Below are positions 42,871 through 55,593 of a DNA stretch of 64,000 nt, piece by piece (the first letter of the stretch is position 1; every line of letters starts with the position of its first letter). The notes under the pieces were generated by a model. It did no database searches. It worked only from the letters and a program-made list of their open reading frames with translations, and was not told the origin of the DNA. Source of the DNA: Aquila chrysaetos chrysaetos (taxonomy: Eukaryota > Chordata > Aves > Accipitriformes > Accipitridae); assembly GCF_900496995.4 (NCBI RefSeq), contig NC_044024.1:1798001-1862000 (forward strand). The letters are read 5' to 3'. A program made the position numbers and the translations under genes.

Positions 42871-43459
42871 CAAACCTGTAAGATGCCCCATGACTGGGTT
42901 GTGCTGTGCTTCTTTACACCACATTGCTGGTGCCTTTTTAAAAAAAGTTGGGATCTCTTGCTGCAGTAAAAGCCTGATGACTGTCATGCCTGATGGCTTC
43001 TGGCATCAGCAGGGGAGTCAAACACTATGTCTTGCTAGATTGTGTCCCATTCTTTGTAAATACTTGTATGTGTGGGACTTGGGCCCATGGTAAGAAACCC
43101 TTTCCTCTAAAATTTCTGTAGTAAGTGGAGGTGATTTATCCAGGTTGCTTATTCCAGCTGCCTTCCTCCTCCTGAGCTGTGAACACATTGGGTACAGTTT
43201 AATCCGTAAGCTTGAACAAACTTTGCATTTGCACTGTAAATCTGGGCACTGTCTCTCCCAGTACAGCTGCCCTGTGAGATCTGCTGGTGCTTGATTGTGA
43301 GGAGGGACTGTCTGTAGTCTTAAACTAGCTAGCAGATATGAAATGGTGGTCAGTGTTTCTGTTCCCTTTGGGGCACTGGTCTATCCTTATTCAATGAAGT
43401 TAGAAACTTGCTAGCTATATGTGAATATTTTAGTAATTTTAACTTGGTTTTGTAGCTTT

Positions 43460-43465
43460 AATAAA
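43460..43465 (+). terminator. Polyadenylation signal of KIF4A
   Basis: AATAAA, 590 bases after the KIF4A stop, followed by T/G-rich sequence. The 3' UTR would span about 42871-43490. Confidence 0.6.
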
Positions 43466-43489
43466 GTAACTACTAAAAAAACCCTGACT

Positions 43490-44957
43490 TTTAGTTGTAC
43501 GTTATTGTATACAATGAACCACACAGGCACTCTGGCCTGTCTGCAGTTAAAATGGGTCTCAAAACTGTTCCAGCAGTTGCTGTGCTGACCGCAGGCAGGA
43601 CTAGCTCTAGGTCTTTTTCTGCTGGTGTACTGCTGCTTTCCTTTCCTCTCTTTGCCACTGTGTCCTAATGAAGAAAAAGTGACAAATATAATTTTTTTTT
43701 TTTTTTTTTTTCTCCAATGATAATGGTGACAACCCAGACCTACACTTTGCCTTGCAGATAGATGCTGCATTAGCACTGTACTTTCCCTGAGCTCTCTGTT
43801 TATCTGGGGCTTGGTGCAATATTAAGGATTATGTGGCTTCTGGCTCAGTGCAGGCTGAGCAGGCTTTTCTGTGCAGGAGCTGTTCAGACATGCCTTTGTT
43901 TATTAAAGGATAAGTGGATGGTTTCTCCTAAATAAAATTAGTCCCAACATGAATGAGCAATGTAACTTTCCTTTCACTCTATTATGACCTTGTTCCTTTT
44001 ATGAGGAGGGGCTGGAGCAGAGCAGGGCTCTCTGCAAACTTGTGGGGCTGTAGTAGAAGCAGCGTTCATCCTGTACCTGGCACTGCTCTCACCAATAGAA
44101 CCATGCAGCGTGGTGCCTGTGAAAACTGCAAGACAAGACACAATCCCGTGTTGTCACACGTGGTCTGCTCAACAAAGGGCTATTAGCTGACTGCTCTTCT
44201 ACATTCAGTCATCTTTCTACTTACCAAGCATATAAAAGTCCCTGATTGTTGCAAGACATTTGTTTCAATGTTCAAACAAGCTTGTAAGTTGTGAGGACTT
44301 CACCCAGCAAAAGGGCATCCACCTCATCCCACAAACTTTCCCATCCTTTATGCGAGGGCTTAGAAACTGTGAGTCAGGATCATTTCGTATTTGAAGAACA
44401 AAGACACGGCACAGAGGCAACAAATCTTTGTGCAGTGAAACGCAAGGTAACAAATGCCTGTGGTTTAAGAGAACTTGTCCTGTTCCTAGACGGGATTATG
44501 CAACAATCCACCCAAGTGGTTGGGAGCTGCGTGCCGGCGGAGGTGTCCAGGCAGCAGCCGAGGTGGCAGGTCTCTCCTCGCCTTTCCCCAATGCTTGTGC
44601 CTTGCTGGAAGGCGTGGGAGAAGAGCTGTAAATCAGAAAAATGGGTGTTTTTCTGAAGTATTGCCTTAGTCACATCCCCTTGTACTGCCCAGCTCCTCCT
44701 GTTTGGATGCTGGGTTGACTAAGGGCTGTGCTGGAGACACCAGAAGGTGCTGTCCCACTGGGGCAGGGAGGTGGTGTGGGCTGCACGGGCCCCCCCTGGA
44801 GCACAAGTCACCCCAACGCCCAGCACTGTGGGACACGCTTGGGGCTTAAATCAAGGCGAGCATCTTCATTTTGTGTTGGTGCGGTATTGGGAGCCCAACA
44901 GGAGCTGAGGAGCTGCCCCGGGGAGCAAGGGGGCACCCCCGGATGGCATGGCCAACA

Positions 44958-44958
<1 letters not shown>
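43490..44958. other. Intergenic sequence between KIF4A and the satellite
   Basis: No exon, RNA gene or clear repeat family recognised. It holds a long T tract at about 43691-43711 and scattered short open frames without similarity I can name. Confidence 0.5.

Positions 44959-44993
<35 letters not shown>
44959..44993. repeat. 35-base poly-C tract
   Basis: An uninterrupted run of C at 44959-44993, marking the abrupt left edge of the AT-rich satellite. A tract this long is prone to length error in any assembly and can form i-motif (C strand) or G-quadruplex (G strand) structures. Confidence 0.9.
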
Positions 44994-44994
<1 letters not shown>

Positions 44995-46710
44995 TTATAT
45001 ATTAAATATCATATATAACATACATTTTTTATGTATGTGTGTCTGAGACTGTGTGTGGAGTTGTAGAGCATATGTGTGTAAGAATACATGTCACTGCGTG
45101 AACAAGAGAGTGTGTGTGAGAGAATATGAATTTATTTATACATATATTAGACTAGTACATATATAAAAGATCTCTGTGAGCACTGGGTGTGGCTGTGTAT
45201 ATTTTTTTATATATGCAATAGTATATTATAGATTATAGTATATGTAATGTAAGATGTTACATGTTTTAGATATATAAAAGTCTGTCTGATACTGTGTGTA
45301 TAGAGAATGTATAAATATAGAATCATAGACTCATTTAGGTTGGAAAAGACCCTTAAGATTATCGAGTCCAACTTTTTATTTATATGTATATATACACACA
45401 CAAATACGTGTATAAAAAAATGTGTGGTTTACATATAAGCTATGATATATGAGCATTATGAGATAGTGTTATATGTTCTCTATTACATTATATTTTTTAA
45501 TGTTATATTATATATTGTATATTGAATATATATTTTTATCTATATATCTATATCTTTTTTTATATATACACACCCCCAATGAAAGGGTGTCTGAGGCTCT
45601 GTGCATGGAGTAGAAAAAAAAATATATGTATATAAAAAGCATGTTTCTATGTGGTTTAGATACACTATATATGTATTATATATGTTAGATAATATATCAT
45701 ATATTATGTTACACATTATATAGTAATGTATTATTTGCTATGTATTGTAGATATAAAAAGGTTCTCTGAAATTGGGGGGGGGTATGCATGTAATATATAA
45801 TTGTAAATAATGTCCCAATATATAAGTATATATAATATACAACAACATAATTATGTATGATACATCAAATAATATAAATCTGAATAACAGACTACATGAT
45901 ACATAAAACACAACATGGCATATATAATATATGCCATATATTTTGTTTTGTTATGTATTTTTACATATCATGTATTATTATTTTATACTTATATACAAAA
46001 ATGAAAGAGTGCCTGAGACTGTGTGTGCATTTATAGAAAGAGTATATATAGTGTGTGTAAAAAATAGGTGACAGAGTGTAAGAGTGTGTGTGTGGGGGGG
46101 GTGGCTGTGTAAACTAAGCCTACATGCATATGTATGTCTAAATATATATGTATATGAATTAATTATTTTAAAAGGTGGGGTGTGTGAGAAGATATCATGT
46201 AGTTTTATTTATCCATGTATATATTTGAATAGTATATATGTAAGAGTAGTGTCTATGAGAGTGTGGATGTGTATAATTTAAAAAAATACATATTACATGT
46301 TGTCAAATGTATGCTGTATACATTATACATCTATATAAAAAGGGTGCCTGAGACTATAAATACATTTATCTATATAACAGAATAAGTGTCTGCATGAATG
46401 TGCGTGCATAATAATACAAGTATATATACCTATATATTATATATAAAGGGTGGCTGAATGTGTTTATGTGCATGCATAATTAAGTACGTACGTACTATAC
46501 ATTTGCTGTATACACACACTATATTCTATATATGTATATACTGTCTATATATAAAAGAATAGCTGTCTTCTAGGGACAGCTAGGGATGCATCTGAGAGCA
46601 TATAATACAATTATATATGTGTGTGTATACATACATAGATACATATATATAAAAAAAACCTGCCAATATATACACACACATGCATATATATGTGTATATA
46701 TAAACTCCCC
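44994..46710. repeat. Degenerate AT-rich satellite/minisatellite
   Basis: About 1.7 kb of TATATA and TGTGTG sequence. It is more than simple dinucleotide repeat: a degenerate motif recurs, tatataaaa followed by gggtgcctgagactgtgtg. Diverged copies start near 45036, 45170, 45280, 45580, 45757, 46003, 46338 and 46444, so spacing is irregular (about 100-340 bases). This suggests an old tandem array broken by indels and microsatellite growth. A CR1 fragment lies inside it. Confidence 0.75.
45320..45375 (-). mobile_element. CR1 LINE 3' terminal fragment inside the satellite
   Basis: The plus strand reads agaatcatagactcatttag followed by gttggaaaagacccttaaga and ttatcgagtccaac. This is the reverse complement of a CR1 3' end including its terminal ATTCTATGA-type repeat. 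Only about 55 bases remain, with satellite-type sequence on both sides. Confidence 0.8.
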
Positions 46711-47040
46711 GACAAACCCAGCGCGGTCCCCAGGCGGTTGTGCATGTGTGTAACACAGATCTGTTCCAGCTGTTTCTACACCCACATAAACAAGGTGTCT
46801 GTGGGGAGGAGGCCCCCCCCCCCAATGTCTGCTGCTGCCGGGCCCCTCAGCCTCTGCCGGGGTTTAAAAGCTGGTATATGCAGTTATTTGTGAACCTTTA
46901 AGGGCTTCAGTAGGAAATGGGAGTTTTGCATTTGCAACTGAGCCAGAATTCATGCAAGAGCCCACCCCAGCCTCAGTCACGTCACGCTCTGCCTGAGAGC
47001 AGAGGCAGTAGGAAAGGCAATACAAGCTAAAGCATTTACC
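46711..47040. other. Intergenic sequence between the satellite and the TAF9B 3' end
   Basis: Unique-looking, less AT-rich sequence with a short C tract at about 46813-46822. Nothing recognised. Confidence 0.5.
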
Positions 47041-47072
47041 AAGGTGATATTGTTATAAAAACACACCACTTC

Positions 47073-47078
47073 TTTATT
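47073..47078 (-). terminator. Polyadenylation signal of TAF9B
   Basis: TTTATT on the plus strand, AATAAA on the minus strand, about 900 bases past the TAF9B stop. It implies a 3' UTR of about 47.05-47.98 kb; another TTTATT near 47260 is an alternative. Confidence 0.5.
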
Positions 47079-47978
47079 GTTTAATATATAAAAACACAGT
47101 AAAGTGATTATCCAGTCTTTTAGTAGAGCACACTTAGGATCCTGCTGCACAACAAAAGCATCCGCAGGTACCCGAGGCATCAAGTCAGACACGCGCCGTC
47201 AAGCTCCGGCCATTTGCCCTTTTCTGGATCCCCCTGTCTGCCACGATGACTGTGACACGTTTTATTCAATAAACATAGAAGCACAAGCTTAATAAAGTGA
47301 CAACCGACAGAGGTGCAGCTCTTTGGAAATAAATAAAGAGCAAATCTCGGCTGGGTTTTTACCTCTCCTCTAACTTTAAGCTCCAGTTGTGGGTACTGGT
47401 ATAGGTGTTAAGGTCAAGAGAAACCATGGGTTAATGGATACCGCAGGTCAGCCTAAAAGTAAGTTAAGTGTTCTCCAGAAATCCCCTCCTCTACCTTTTG
47501 TCTGCATTTCTACTGTTAAGAGAGACCTTTCACACCCACTGGAACTGCACATGGAGAACAGTGTATGCAACTAACACAACCTAAAAGCAGCAAATGTATT
47601 TGGGGGGGGTTCGGGGAAAAGGCTGACGTTCCCCGGCTATGTCCCACCTCACCCAGGACTCTGATGTTATCTGAAATAAGACACAGATACATCTGTTTGT
47701 TAGAAATAAGGTGACAGAAGAGGCACAAAGACTGTTCTCCTGTGTAACAGTGAACAGTGCTCACCAGCGCTGCTGAGGTTCAAAAGACAGTATGGGCCAC
47801 AGGAAAAGATGAGTTGCTTTTTCGTCTTTCCACTCGCAGTGATCTCTCTCTCACTCCACACCCAATGCATATTAACAGAGTATTTACACGCTCTCACACA
47901 GTTTACAAAGAACTCTTGGCAAAACCCATCAGACTCAATATGAATCGCTGAAGAAGGGAAGGGGATCAGACAGTCTCT

Positions 47979-50963
47979 TCACAAATTATCATAGTCATCA
48001 TCGTCTTCATGCTTCCTTTTCAAGGGATTTGATTCATTAGAGGTATTCTGTGATGATACCATATTTGTAGTAATAAGAATGTTCTTTGGTCCAATTAAGG
48101 AAGGATTAATGAGAACATTCTGAACTGTCGGAGTAGTTGGTGTGGCTGTGAAAAAAAACCCAATGTCATTGAATGAAAAGCTTGAAAAAAATGACAGCTG
48201 ATTTTCCCCACACTGGAACAGAATTTCCAACCTAATAAAGCAGTGTGCTACTAGAACATTCCCGGCTGAAAACCCTGGAATGATCCTGAGAAGATAGGAA
48301 AGTGCTGGCAGGGTGAGCACGAAAGAGCAAGAGAGCACAGAGATGGCAGTTAAGGTGTAAGGGAAATCTGCCTGTATCTTCTAGTTGAAACCACTGTACT
48401 AAAAACAGGAATTAAAACTAGAAGTTACTGGAATGACCAGAGAGAGGACTGCCTGCCTTAAGTAAGGAGACACAAAAGATTAGTGATATTAAAAATCAGA
48501 AGAGGTGAAGGTAACTTCCCACATTATTACTATAAATTAATAAATTAATTTCCATTCTGCTAAGAAGAACCCCCAAAAGTGCTGCTGATCTTTACAGCTT
48601 GTGTTTTACCTGACTTGACTGCTGCCTGAGAAGATGGGATCTGTACGGTGAACCTCTGACCGGTCAGCGACACTGGAGTGCCAACTTTTGTTGAGACAGA
48701 CACTGTTTGTGCTGAAGGTGTACCTGAAATTCAAAACAACTCGGTCAAAAAATAAATTAAAAAATAAAAATAAATACTTGCACTCGTAAATTTGCATTCA
48801 AAGTGGAACCTATTATTTTCAAAGTAGTGGGAATATACAGGAGCGTACTGGTACTGGATATACATGAGTTGGCTCTTCAGGCAGAACTGCACGTTTACTC
48901 AAGACCTATAAAATTCTAGGCTACAAACACACACACTAATATGTAAGTGCATGTGCTCAGTCATAAATGTTGGGAACCTTCTAAAAATGGATTTTATTTA
49001 CTGCTATTTGTAGTTCAGGATAGTGCTCACATTGAGGAAAAAAAACTCAAACTCATGTAAGTTTCTTGAATAGTCTCTTCACTTATAGAAGTTATCACAA
49101 ATACAGGAATAACAATACAGAATGTCAGTAACGTATATACGTATTGAACACTACAATAATCTTTTTGAAATGAATTAAATTTTTCTGATGCTGTCAAACG
49201 ATACTAAGTTCATTTCCTCAGTGGTATTACTCCTCATTACTTTTTCCATCATAGAATCAACATGGGAAACCCCAATTGAGCCATTTCCTACCTAAAGTAG
49301 GAGTGCTGGGCCTGCTGCTCACAGCACCAACACTCAGGCGAGGGACTGTTATTCTCCCTGCAGAGGAAGAGACCTGTTGAGAGAGAACATTTGGTTTAGC
49401 ATCCCATTAGGAATTAGCAGTTCTTAACATGAAAACAAATAAATGGTTCTTCCTACAAAACCACAGACAGCCTATTTCACAGCAGCAATACACAATTTGT
49501 ATGCCAACACAGAAGTTCTCAAACTTCACGGTGTGAACGTCACCAGCGTGAGCTGGAGAGCTCCTGGACGCGACATAATGCCGAAGATCGGCAGGCAGCT
49601 CACCAGGCAAACAGCACTCGGCTCAACCAGGTTCGTTTCTACCAGAAAGAGTAACTAGAACATTTTAATCAACAATTATTATTCCACTCTACACCTAGCA
49701 CCAAGGCATGTCCCATGTCAATACCTGGAACCTTAAGTTCAACTTTTAAGATTCTTTCTTTAAAATGGGGGAAGTAAATATGAAATCCTACACACTGAGA
49801 CATTCGGTATTTTCCAGCAAGCAAAGGAAATCTTTTCTCTAAAGCAGAAACAACTGAGGGATAAGTACAAGACACTCTTCAATACCTATACTGAAGCCTT
49901 ACACTTTTGCCTTTTACAATCTGACATTCAACTTGACAATTTTGCTTTAATGCTAAAAAATTCGCAGATGCATTTTATAACACACTTTGTATTTGAAACT
50001 AACTAGCAACGAGAACAGCTGCAAATTCCTAGAGGTAAAGACCACCGACCTAGTTTCCAACACTCTGTTGCCGCGCACAGGTCAGTATTTGCCCACACGT
50101 ACCCTCCAGAGGTATAGAAAATTCTTAATTCCAACAACATTCCTGAGTAACGGTGTGGGCGTTAGGTGAATCCTTCCCTACGCAGAGCCCTTACCTTCTT
50201 CTGTAAGGACTTCAGTCTGTAGTTTGGAGCTGTCAAGCAGTATCTGTCAGGCGGAAGCCTGGGTCCGGAATAAGGCTTTATCAACGGCAGTGGCGTCTGA
50301 TTTTTCTGCCTTGCGATATCTAACAAGAACTGGAGAGACGCAGTTACGTTCCCACCTGTAGCCTCTTGCCGTGTTCTGTTACTATCAACAGAGTTTTACT
50401 TACATCTCTCGGAGGCGGAGAGGTAAACGACTGGTCTGTTCGACACTGGATCGCCAGCCTCACGTCATCTGCATCCACGCTGGATTTCTTTGCGTGGCTC
50501 GAGTAAATTTTTGCGTCTTCCAATATAGTAGTCACGTACCCTTTGAAAAAGAGAACCTCTCATTAAGGCCGGATGAAAAGAAATAAACCTTCCCCTCCCG
50601 GCTGTCACCGAACACCCCCCTTAAGACTGACAGGGACCCCCGCCGAGGACGAACGGCTAAAACCAGCATTCCCCTCCTCCCCTCGGCCTTTCCCAGCGAG
50701 GCCAGCGCCGCTGTTCCCGCCGGGCCCGGGCCCCGGCCCCGCCGCTTACTGTAGGCGAACTCCAGCATCTGGTTGATGACGCGCGGCTCGTACTCTGTGA
50801 TGCCCATGTCCTTCAGGATCTGCGCCATCACCTGCAGGGCGGAGAGGCACCGCTCAGCCCCGCCACGCTGACCCAGCCCGGCCCGGGACCCCCCCTCAGC
50901 CCCCCGCCGTACCTGCGCATCTTTGGGCGCGCTCTTGGGAGACGCCATCTTCGCCGGCTCCAT
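47979..50963 (-). CDS. TAF9B: TAF9B, TFIID/SAGA histone-fold subunit
   Basis: Nuclear transcription cofactor that pairs with TAF6 through a histone fold. Minus-strand exons: 50963-50913, 50831-50750, 50540-50404, 50329-50195, 49373-49292, 48723-48610 and 48145-47979, in total 256 codons with the stop (255 residues; human 251). It starts [16 protein letters not shown]. The histone fold covers about residues 15-85 ([40 protein letters not shown]), then the conserved block [20 protein letters not shown] and [15 protein letters not shown]. The Ser/Thr/Pro-rich C-terminal half ends [20 protein letters not shown], then [13 protein letters not shown]. The VQNVLINPS tail and the separate Ser/Thr-rich exons suit TAF9B, and TAF9B lies near FNDC3C on the mammalian X. 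The first ATG is preferred over the one five codons later because human TAF9B has the same two-Met start. The gene is intact. Confidence 0.95.
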
Positions 50964-50979
50964 CGCTTCCGCTCGCCCT

Positions 50980-51250
50980 AGAGCGGGGCCGCTTCCGGTC
51001 GCGTGACCGGGGAACGGCGAAGGCGGCTACGGAAGCCGGGCGGGTGTTGCCATGGAGACGCGGCCTGGCCGGGGCGGAGCGGGGCGGGAAGAAGCCGCGG
51101 CCTGGCGGCGGCTCGTAGGATGCGGCTGCGGCCGCTGCCGCCTTGCTGTGGAAAAGCAAACAAATCCTTCGGCAGCCGCGGGAGAAACTCAGGGTTCCCC
51201 TCCCCGCGGTGGAAAGCGGGGGAGGAGGGGGTGAGGAGGGAGCACAGGCC
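50980..51250. promoter_or_regulatory. TAF9B CpG-island promoter with ETS and X-box motifs
   Basis: GC- and CpG-rich sequence just upstream of the TAF9B start. CTTCCGG (ETS-type, reversed CCGGAAG) lies at 50992-50998, and gttgccatggagac at 51046-51059 closely matches an RFX X-box (GTTGCCATGGCAAC). No coding exon was recognised on the opposite strand. Confidence 0.6.
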
Positions 51251-54200
51251 TCACCTGTTACCGAAATCCGGAATAAAACTCCGTAACACCGGTGTGAGGT
51301 TAAGAAGCGGGCACTTCGTTTATTGGCAGCGCTGGGGTCACGGGGGATCGCTCCTCCACAGGCGTGTCCCACTTGGTATCAAAATCCATCAGTTTTTGTA
51401 GACTTTTTGTGTCAGGTCATTGTTATGTAAGCTCTTTACGTAAAAATACATACTGTGCTCGCTCTTAAATTTAACCTTTATAATGATTGGTCCTTTGATT
51501 ATATAACCTTATCAATATTCTTATTTAAAACCAATCATTGGTCAGTTACACTTAGCTCTACTGACTGGAATCTTCAATACTCAAATTGAGATGGGAAGGG
51601 TAAGGGGGTTTCCAAGCAGCAGACGGGTGTCCATGATGGTTTCTTGAAACAAAACATAGAAAAACCAGTAACTTCCTGGTGAGGTTTCTATGGTTAGCTA
51701 TTTCAAACTTTAACAATATTAAGGTTTCTATAGTCACACATAACACAGTTCCTAAAGTTTGTATGGCTACATTTCAAACTTAACAATCTTAGACATTATG
51801 CTTCACAATTTTACTTCTTAATCAAACCCAACTCTTCTATGTGATTAAATTTTTATTTCTTTACCAGAATTACTTGCAAGAACGGTCCGTGGGGTGGAGC
51901 CCCTGGGCTCCCTCCCCAGGTCAGACCGGTATTGGGTTAGACAGGGCTTTTAGCCTCCTTTTCAAAAAAATACATTTCTGTGGTGCGGATATTCCTTTTG
52001 ATAAAAATATTTGTGGAGACAAAGCGATGCGCGAGGGCACAGACCAAGTCCCCCGGGTGCAGGGAATTGTCCCCTGCCCGCCTTGCTGCAGGATAGTCCA
52101 ATGCCAGCCGTTTGTCCCGTGGTGAAGCAGACGGGTGTGTTACTTCATTAGCGACTTTGATGGCCGCTTTTTAAATTGTCAGCATTCCCAGGATTAAAGA
52201 AAAATGAGAGTATTGGCAGCAGGACTCTTTGAGCTTGTTTTCCCTGCGGCTGAAGGATCTCTACATATGTCCCATGCAAGTCTCATCAAAAGTTTCTCTC
52301 TTACTTTCTCAGGCAAAACAGAACAACAAAAAAAAAAGTTTTCCTGTGATTTTGTCAAACAGGGGCGTTAGCAGCATACCAGAAGAAGTTGCAGTAGTGT
52401 TGCCATTAGCCGTGACGATCCAAACGAAGCAAGGTCTGGAGGAAGATGCGATATCCGCACTAGACCAGCTGATTTAAGGGGGAAGAGAAGCCAACCTCCT
52501 TTGAGAGCAAGAAGAAATAAACAGCTGTTAACTTGTGACCCCTCTGATTCATGCCTGTAACGGATTGCAAAACATTCTGGCAGCAGCGAGACTCTCTCTC
52601 TGCTTCCCATCTATACCAAGGACGATGTTTAACACCTGGAAGCCGTACACTCAGCCTACCTAGATGTGAATGCAACTTGCAAACCTGTCTAGGCGTCTGT
52701 ATATATGTACTGAGATGGCGGCTGGCCCCCCCAAGCCGCAGGTTTGCCAGTGAGGGGGGGTGCCAGACTCAGCCTGACGGCGGGCAGAGGCAGCCCCGCG
52801 GCTGCGGCAGCAGCTGGAAGAGCTGGAAAACCCGCGTCCAGCACGTGCCAGCGCTGGAGGTGTGGGCGGCCGGAATGCCTCTGCTGAGGCTCTTTGGCTG
52901 GAAGCACTGTAGTGTCGTAGTCCAAGTCATTTGACTTTCATGAGTCAGAGTATATTACACAAAAACATCCTGCGAGGAGGGAACGGAGGATGAATTCCAG
53001 ACACTGACCTTAGACAACAAACAAAACCCACTTCTTTTCCCTTGTTTTAGGGAAGAGGGGGAGGGGAGCTCTTTCACCAAGGGCTGGATGCAGGCCGTGG
53101 ATCAGGCTGAAACTTGGCGTCATCGGGCCATCTGCCATCACTGCCATTTATTCCCGATGCAGTAAAAAAGAAAGATACTTTGTACTGCCGATGGGCTCTG
53201 GGTTTACCCCCAAGAGCAGCCAGAGACTCTGCCACCCCCTCCCACAATCTCCTGTCTGTGCCACGACTGCCTTCCCCACCAACCCTGCTGCGCAGAGGTG
53301 ACTTTCCGAGCTGAGCGGCACGACCGAGAGCTGCAGCAACTTGCAGCTTTTCTGCCTGGAAAACAGCAGCGAGGAGAAGACACGGAGAGCCAGTTTCCAC
53401 AGGGGAGATATTTGTCCCCGAGGCCACAAATGCCTTCCATGCGGACAGCTGAGCTGGAGCGGCTCAGCCTGCCTGGCTGTGAAAGCTTCCTCCCTCGTGC
53501 CAGTCCTCTGGGGCACGGCCGTGCTGTGAATGCCTGCGTTCAGCGGGCTGCGGACACCGTGCCTGGCCTGAATGAAAGAGCAGTCACCCTTCATCTTTGC
53601 TCACACACTGGGGTTTCTTTCAGCGTTGGAAAACAGGAAACTGGGTCACGACATGGCCAGGACGAGCGCCGACTCCTCCATCTGCCACCGCCGAACCAGG
53701 GACGTTCATCAAAGGCAACTGTCTCCCAGCTGGGAGGGATCTGCTCGAAGAAATAGGGCTGACAGCCGCACACGGTTCAGCCCAGGCGAGCATGCACCGG
53801 CTGGGGCTTAGTTCTGCTCAGAGTGCATCATTTAGATCATCAATACAGGGTTAAGCATTGGGAATTTCTTCTTAGATGGGTTTTGCTGGGGTGTTTAAGG
53901 CACAGCAAAGCAAAGCCCTGGCACACAGACTGCTTTTCTATTCCTGAGGTGTTCAGGTGCCTAAATCTCTTGGAAAAAAACCCTACGGCCAGCGCATCCA
54001 CCTCTTGGAAACGGCAGCAGAAATCTCCCTAATGTTAGAACCAAGGCTCTGTCAACACAATGCAGTGACTGTGTTCAGCACCGACCTTCCGAGCCCGCAT
54101 CCCATACTATTTGGCTCTACAAAATGCTGGCCTTTGAATAGTCCTTCAGACAAGAAAAACTGCAAACAGCAGAGCTCTGAGGAGAACGGAGGAGGTTTAC

Positions 54201-55500
54201 TTTGTACGGGGTACCCCGCTCACTTCTGCCAGCGCCCCACTTCCCAGGTTATGGAGGAATTTCCAAGGACCGTGGCGGGACGCATCCTGCTGTTGTGCTG
54301 AGCAGCGTACGCAGCCTCTCCAGTGCCAAGTGTCCCCGCGCCCTCCGGCTGCGTGCAGTTAACCTCCAGCTTCCCAGAGCCTTCCCTTGCGTTTTCCCTT
54401 GCGCTGGCCCCTTTCCCCCTCGCCTCCCCCGCCCTGGCGCTTTCCAGCTCGTCATCTCTGATCTTTTCTGAAGTGGAAAGTAACTCAGGGCTAAGTGTCA
54501 GACTGTCTCATTTTGAAGACTGATGTTCAAATAAAGGCTTTCCCATCCTATCTTAATAATGTCATTAAAGCACTGTCAGTAGAAATTTCTCACTCGGCAG
54601 CGTATGCTGGGGAGGAGCTCAAGTGGGAAAGGCCCTAAGTAAACACAGAACGATGGAAAATTATGTAACTGGCCCAAATGGGCTAATTAAATTTCCAGTA
54701 TCAAAGAACTGTTTTACCCTACTTGGTAACTGTAGGCACTTTTTGCAGCGTAAGGAGAAAAGCAGAGTGGGAGCGCATATTTAGCACAGCATCATTAGCA
54801 GTGTGTAGGTGGAGGGAGGAAGATGGATGACCGCAGAACGGGCAGCACGGGAAACAGCCACAAAAAGTCAAGCGGTGCCAGATGATTTCCTCAGAAATTG
54901 TGCCGCATGCCAGGGGACTCTGGCACCCCGGGGACCTCCCGGCACACCAGTGTCATCATCACCGACGGCAGGAAAGCCATCCTGCAGGTGAAGCATCTTG
55001 TGTCTGCCAGGCACGGTGACTGCCTGCGAGCCTCCCTGTTCCTCGGCAGAGCCTGGAGGAGACTCTTCTCAGCCTAAAGATTTCCACTCATGGTGCTTGC
55101 AAACGCTGGAGGGAACTGGCAAACCGCTGAGTGGGTCCGAGAGGCTGTTCCCGTCCAGCTCCCGTCAGGAGGACTGCCTCCCCTTGCGGTTCCTCGGCAA
55201 TCGATCCAGTGCCCGGCTGCCAGACCCGGCTCTATGCATGTAGTGGGATTCACAGGACTTGAAAGGAAATGCAAAAAATAGCCCTTTTCCAAACACCACA
55301 AAGCTAAGTGTAAATATCGGGATGGTAAATATGTTTTATAATGGTCAATATTGTTTTTAAAAGGTTGGGTCTGGCAAATACTGGATGTGTGAATCTAATG
55401 TTCCTTTACTTCTTGTAAAAGGGACTAATCAGCACTTGGGTATTTATCTTCATCAGCTACGCGGTTATGAGCATAATTTTGATTTTTTTTAACTGATCAT
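51250..55500. other. Intergenic sequence between TAF9B and the GPCR
   Basis: No gene recognised. 51.4-51.9 kb is AT-rich and includes an inverted repeat with CCAAT boxes (51482-51491 with 51530-51539). 52.7-54.5 kb is more GC-rich, with short open frames on both strands that resemble no protein I know and have no convincing splice structure. Confidence 0.5.
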
Positions 55501-55593
55501 GTAAGAGTCACTGCCTAGACGATTGGTGCTTGGACCCTCGCTTCAAAACATGCCTCTCTCCTACCATGACTCAGATTTCTGTTGAAGGGGAAG

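Noticed and set aside
51380-52250. An AT-rich stretch with CCAAT boxes that might be an LTR-like repeat
   Set aside because: I could not find paired terminal repeats, a primer-binding site or any retroviral protein similarity, so no element is called.
53074-53854. Multiple open frames of 60-150 codons on both strands
   Set aside because: They overlap in all frames, show no known domain and have no coherent splice structure. They look like chance frames in moderately GC-rich sequence.
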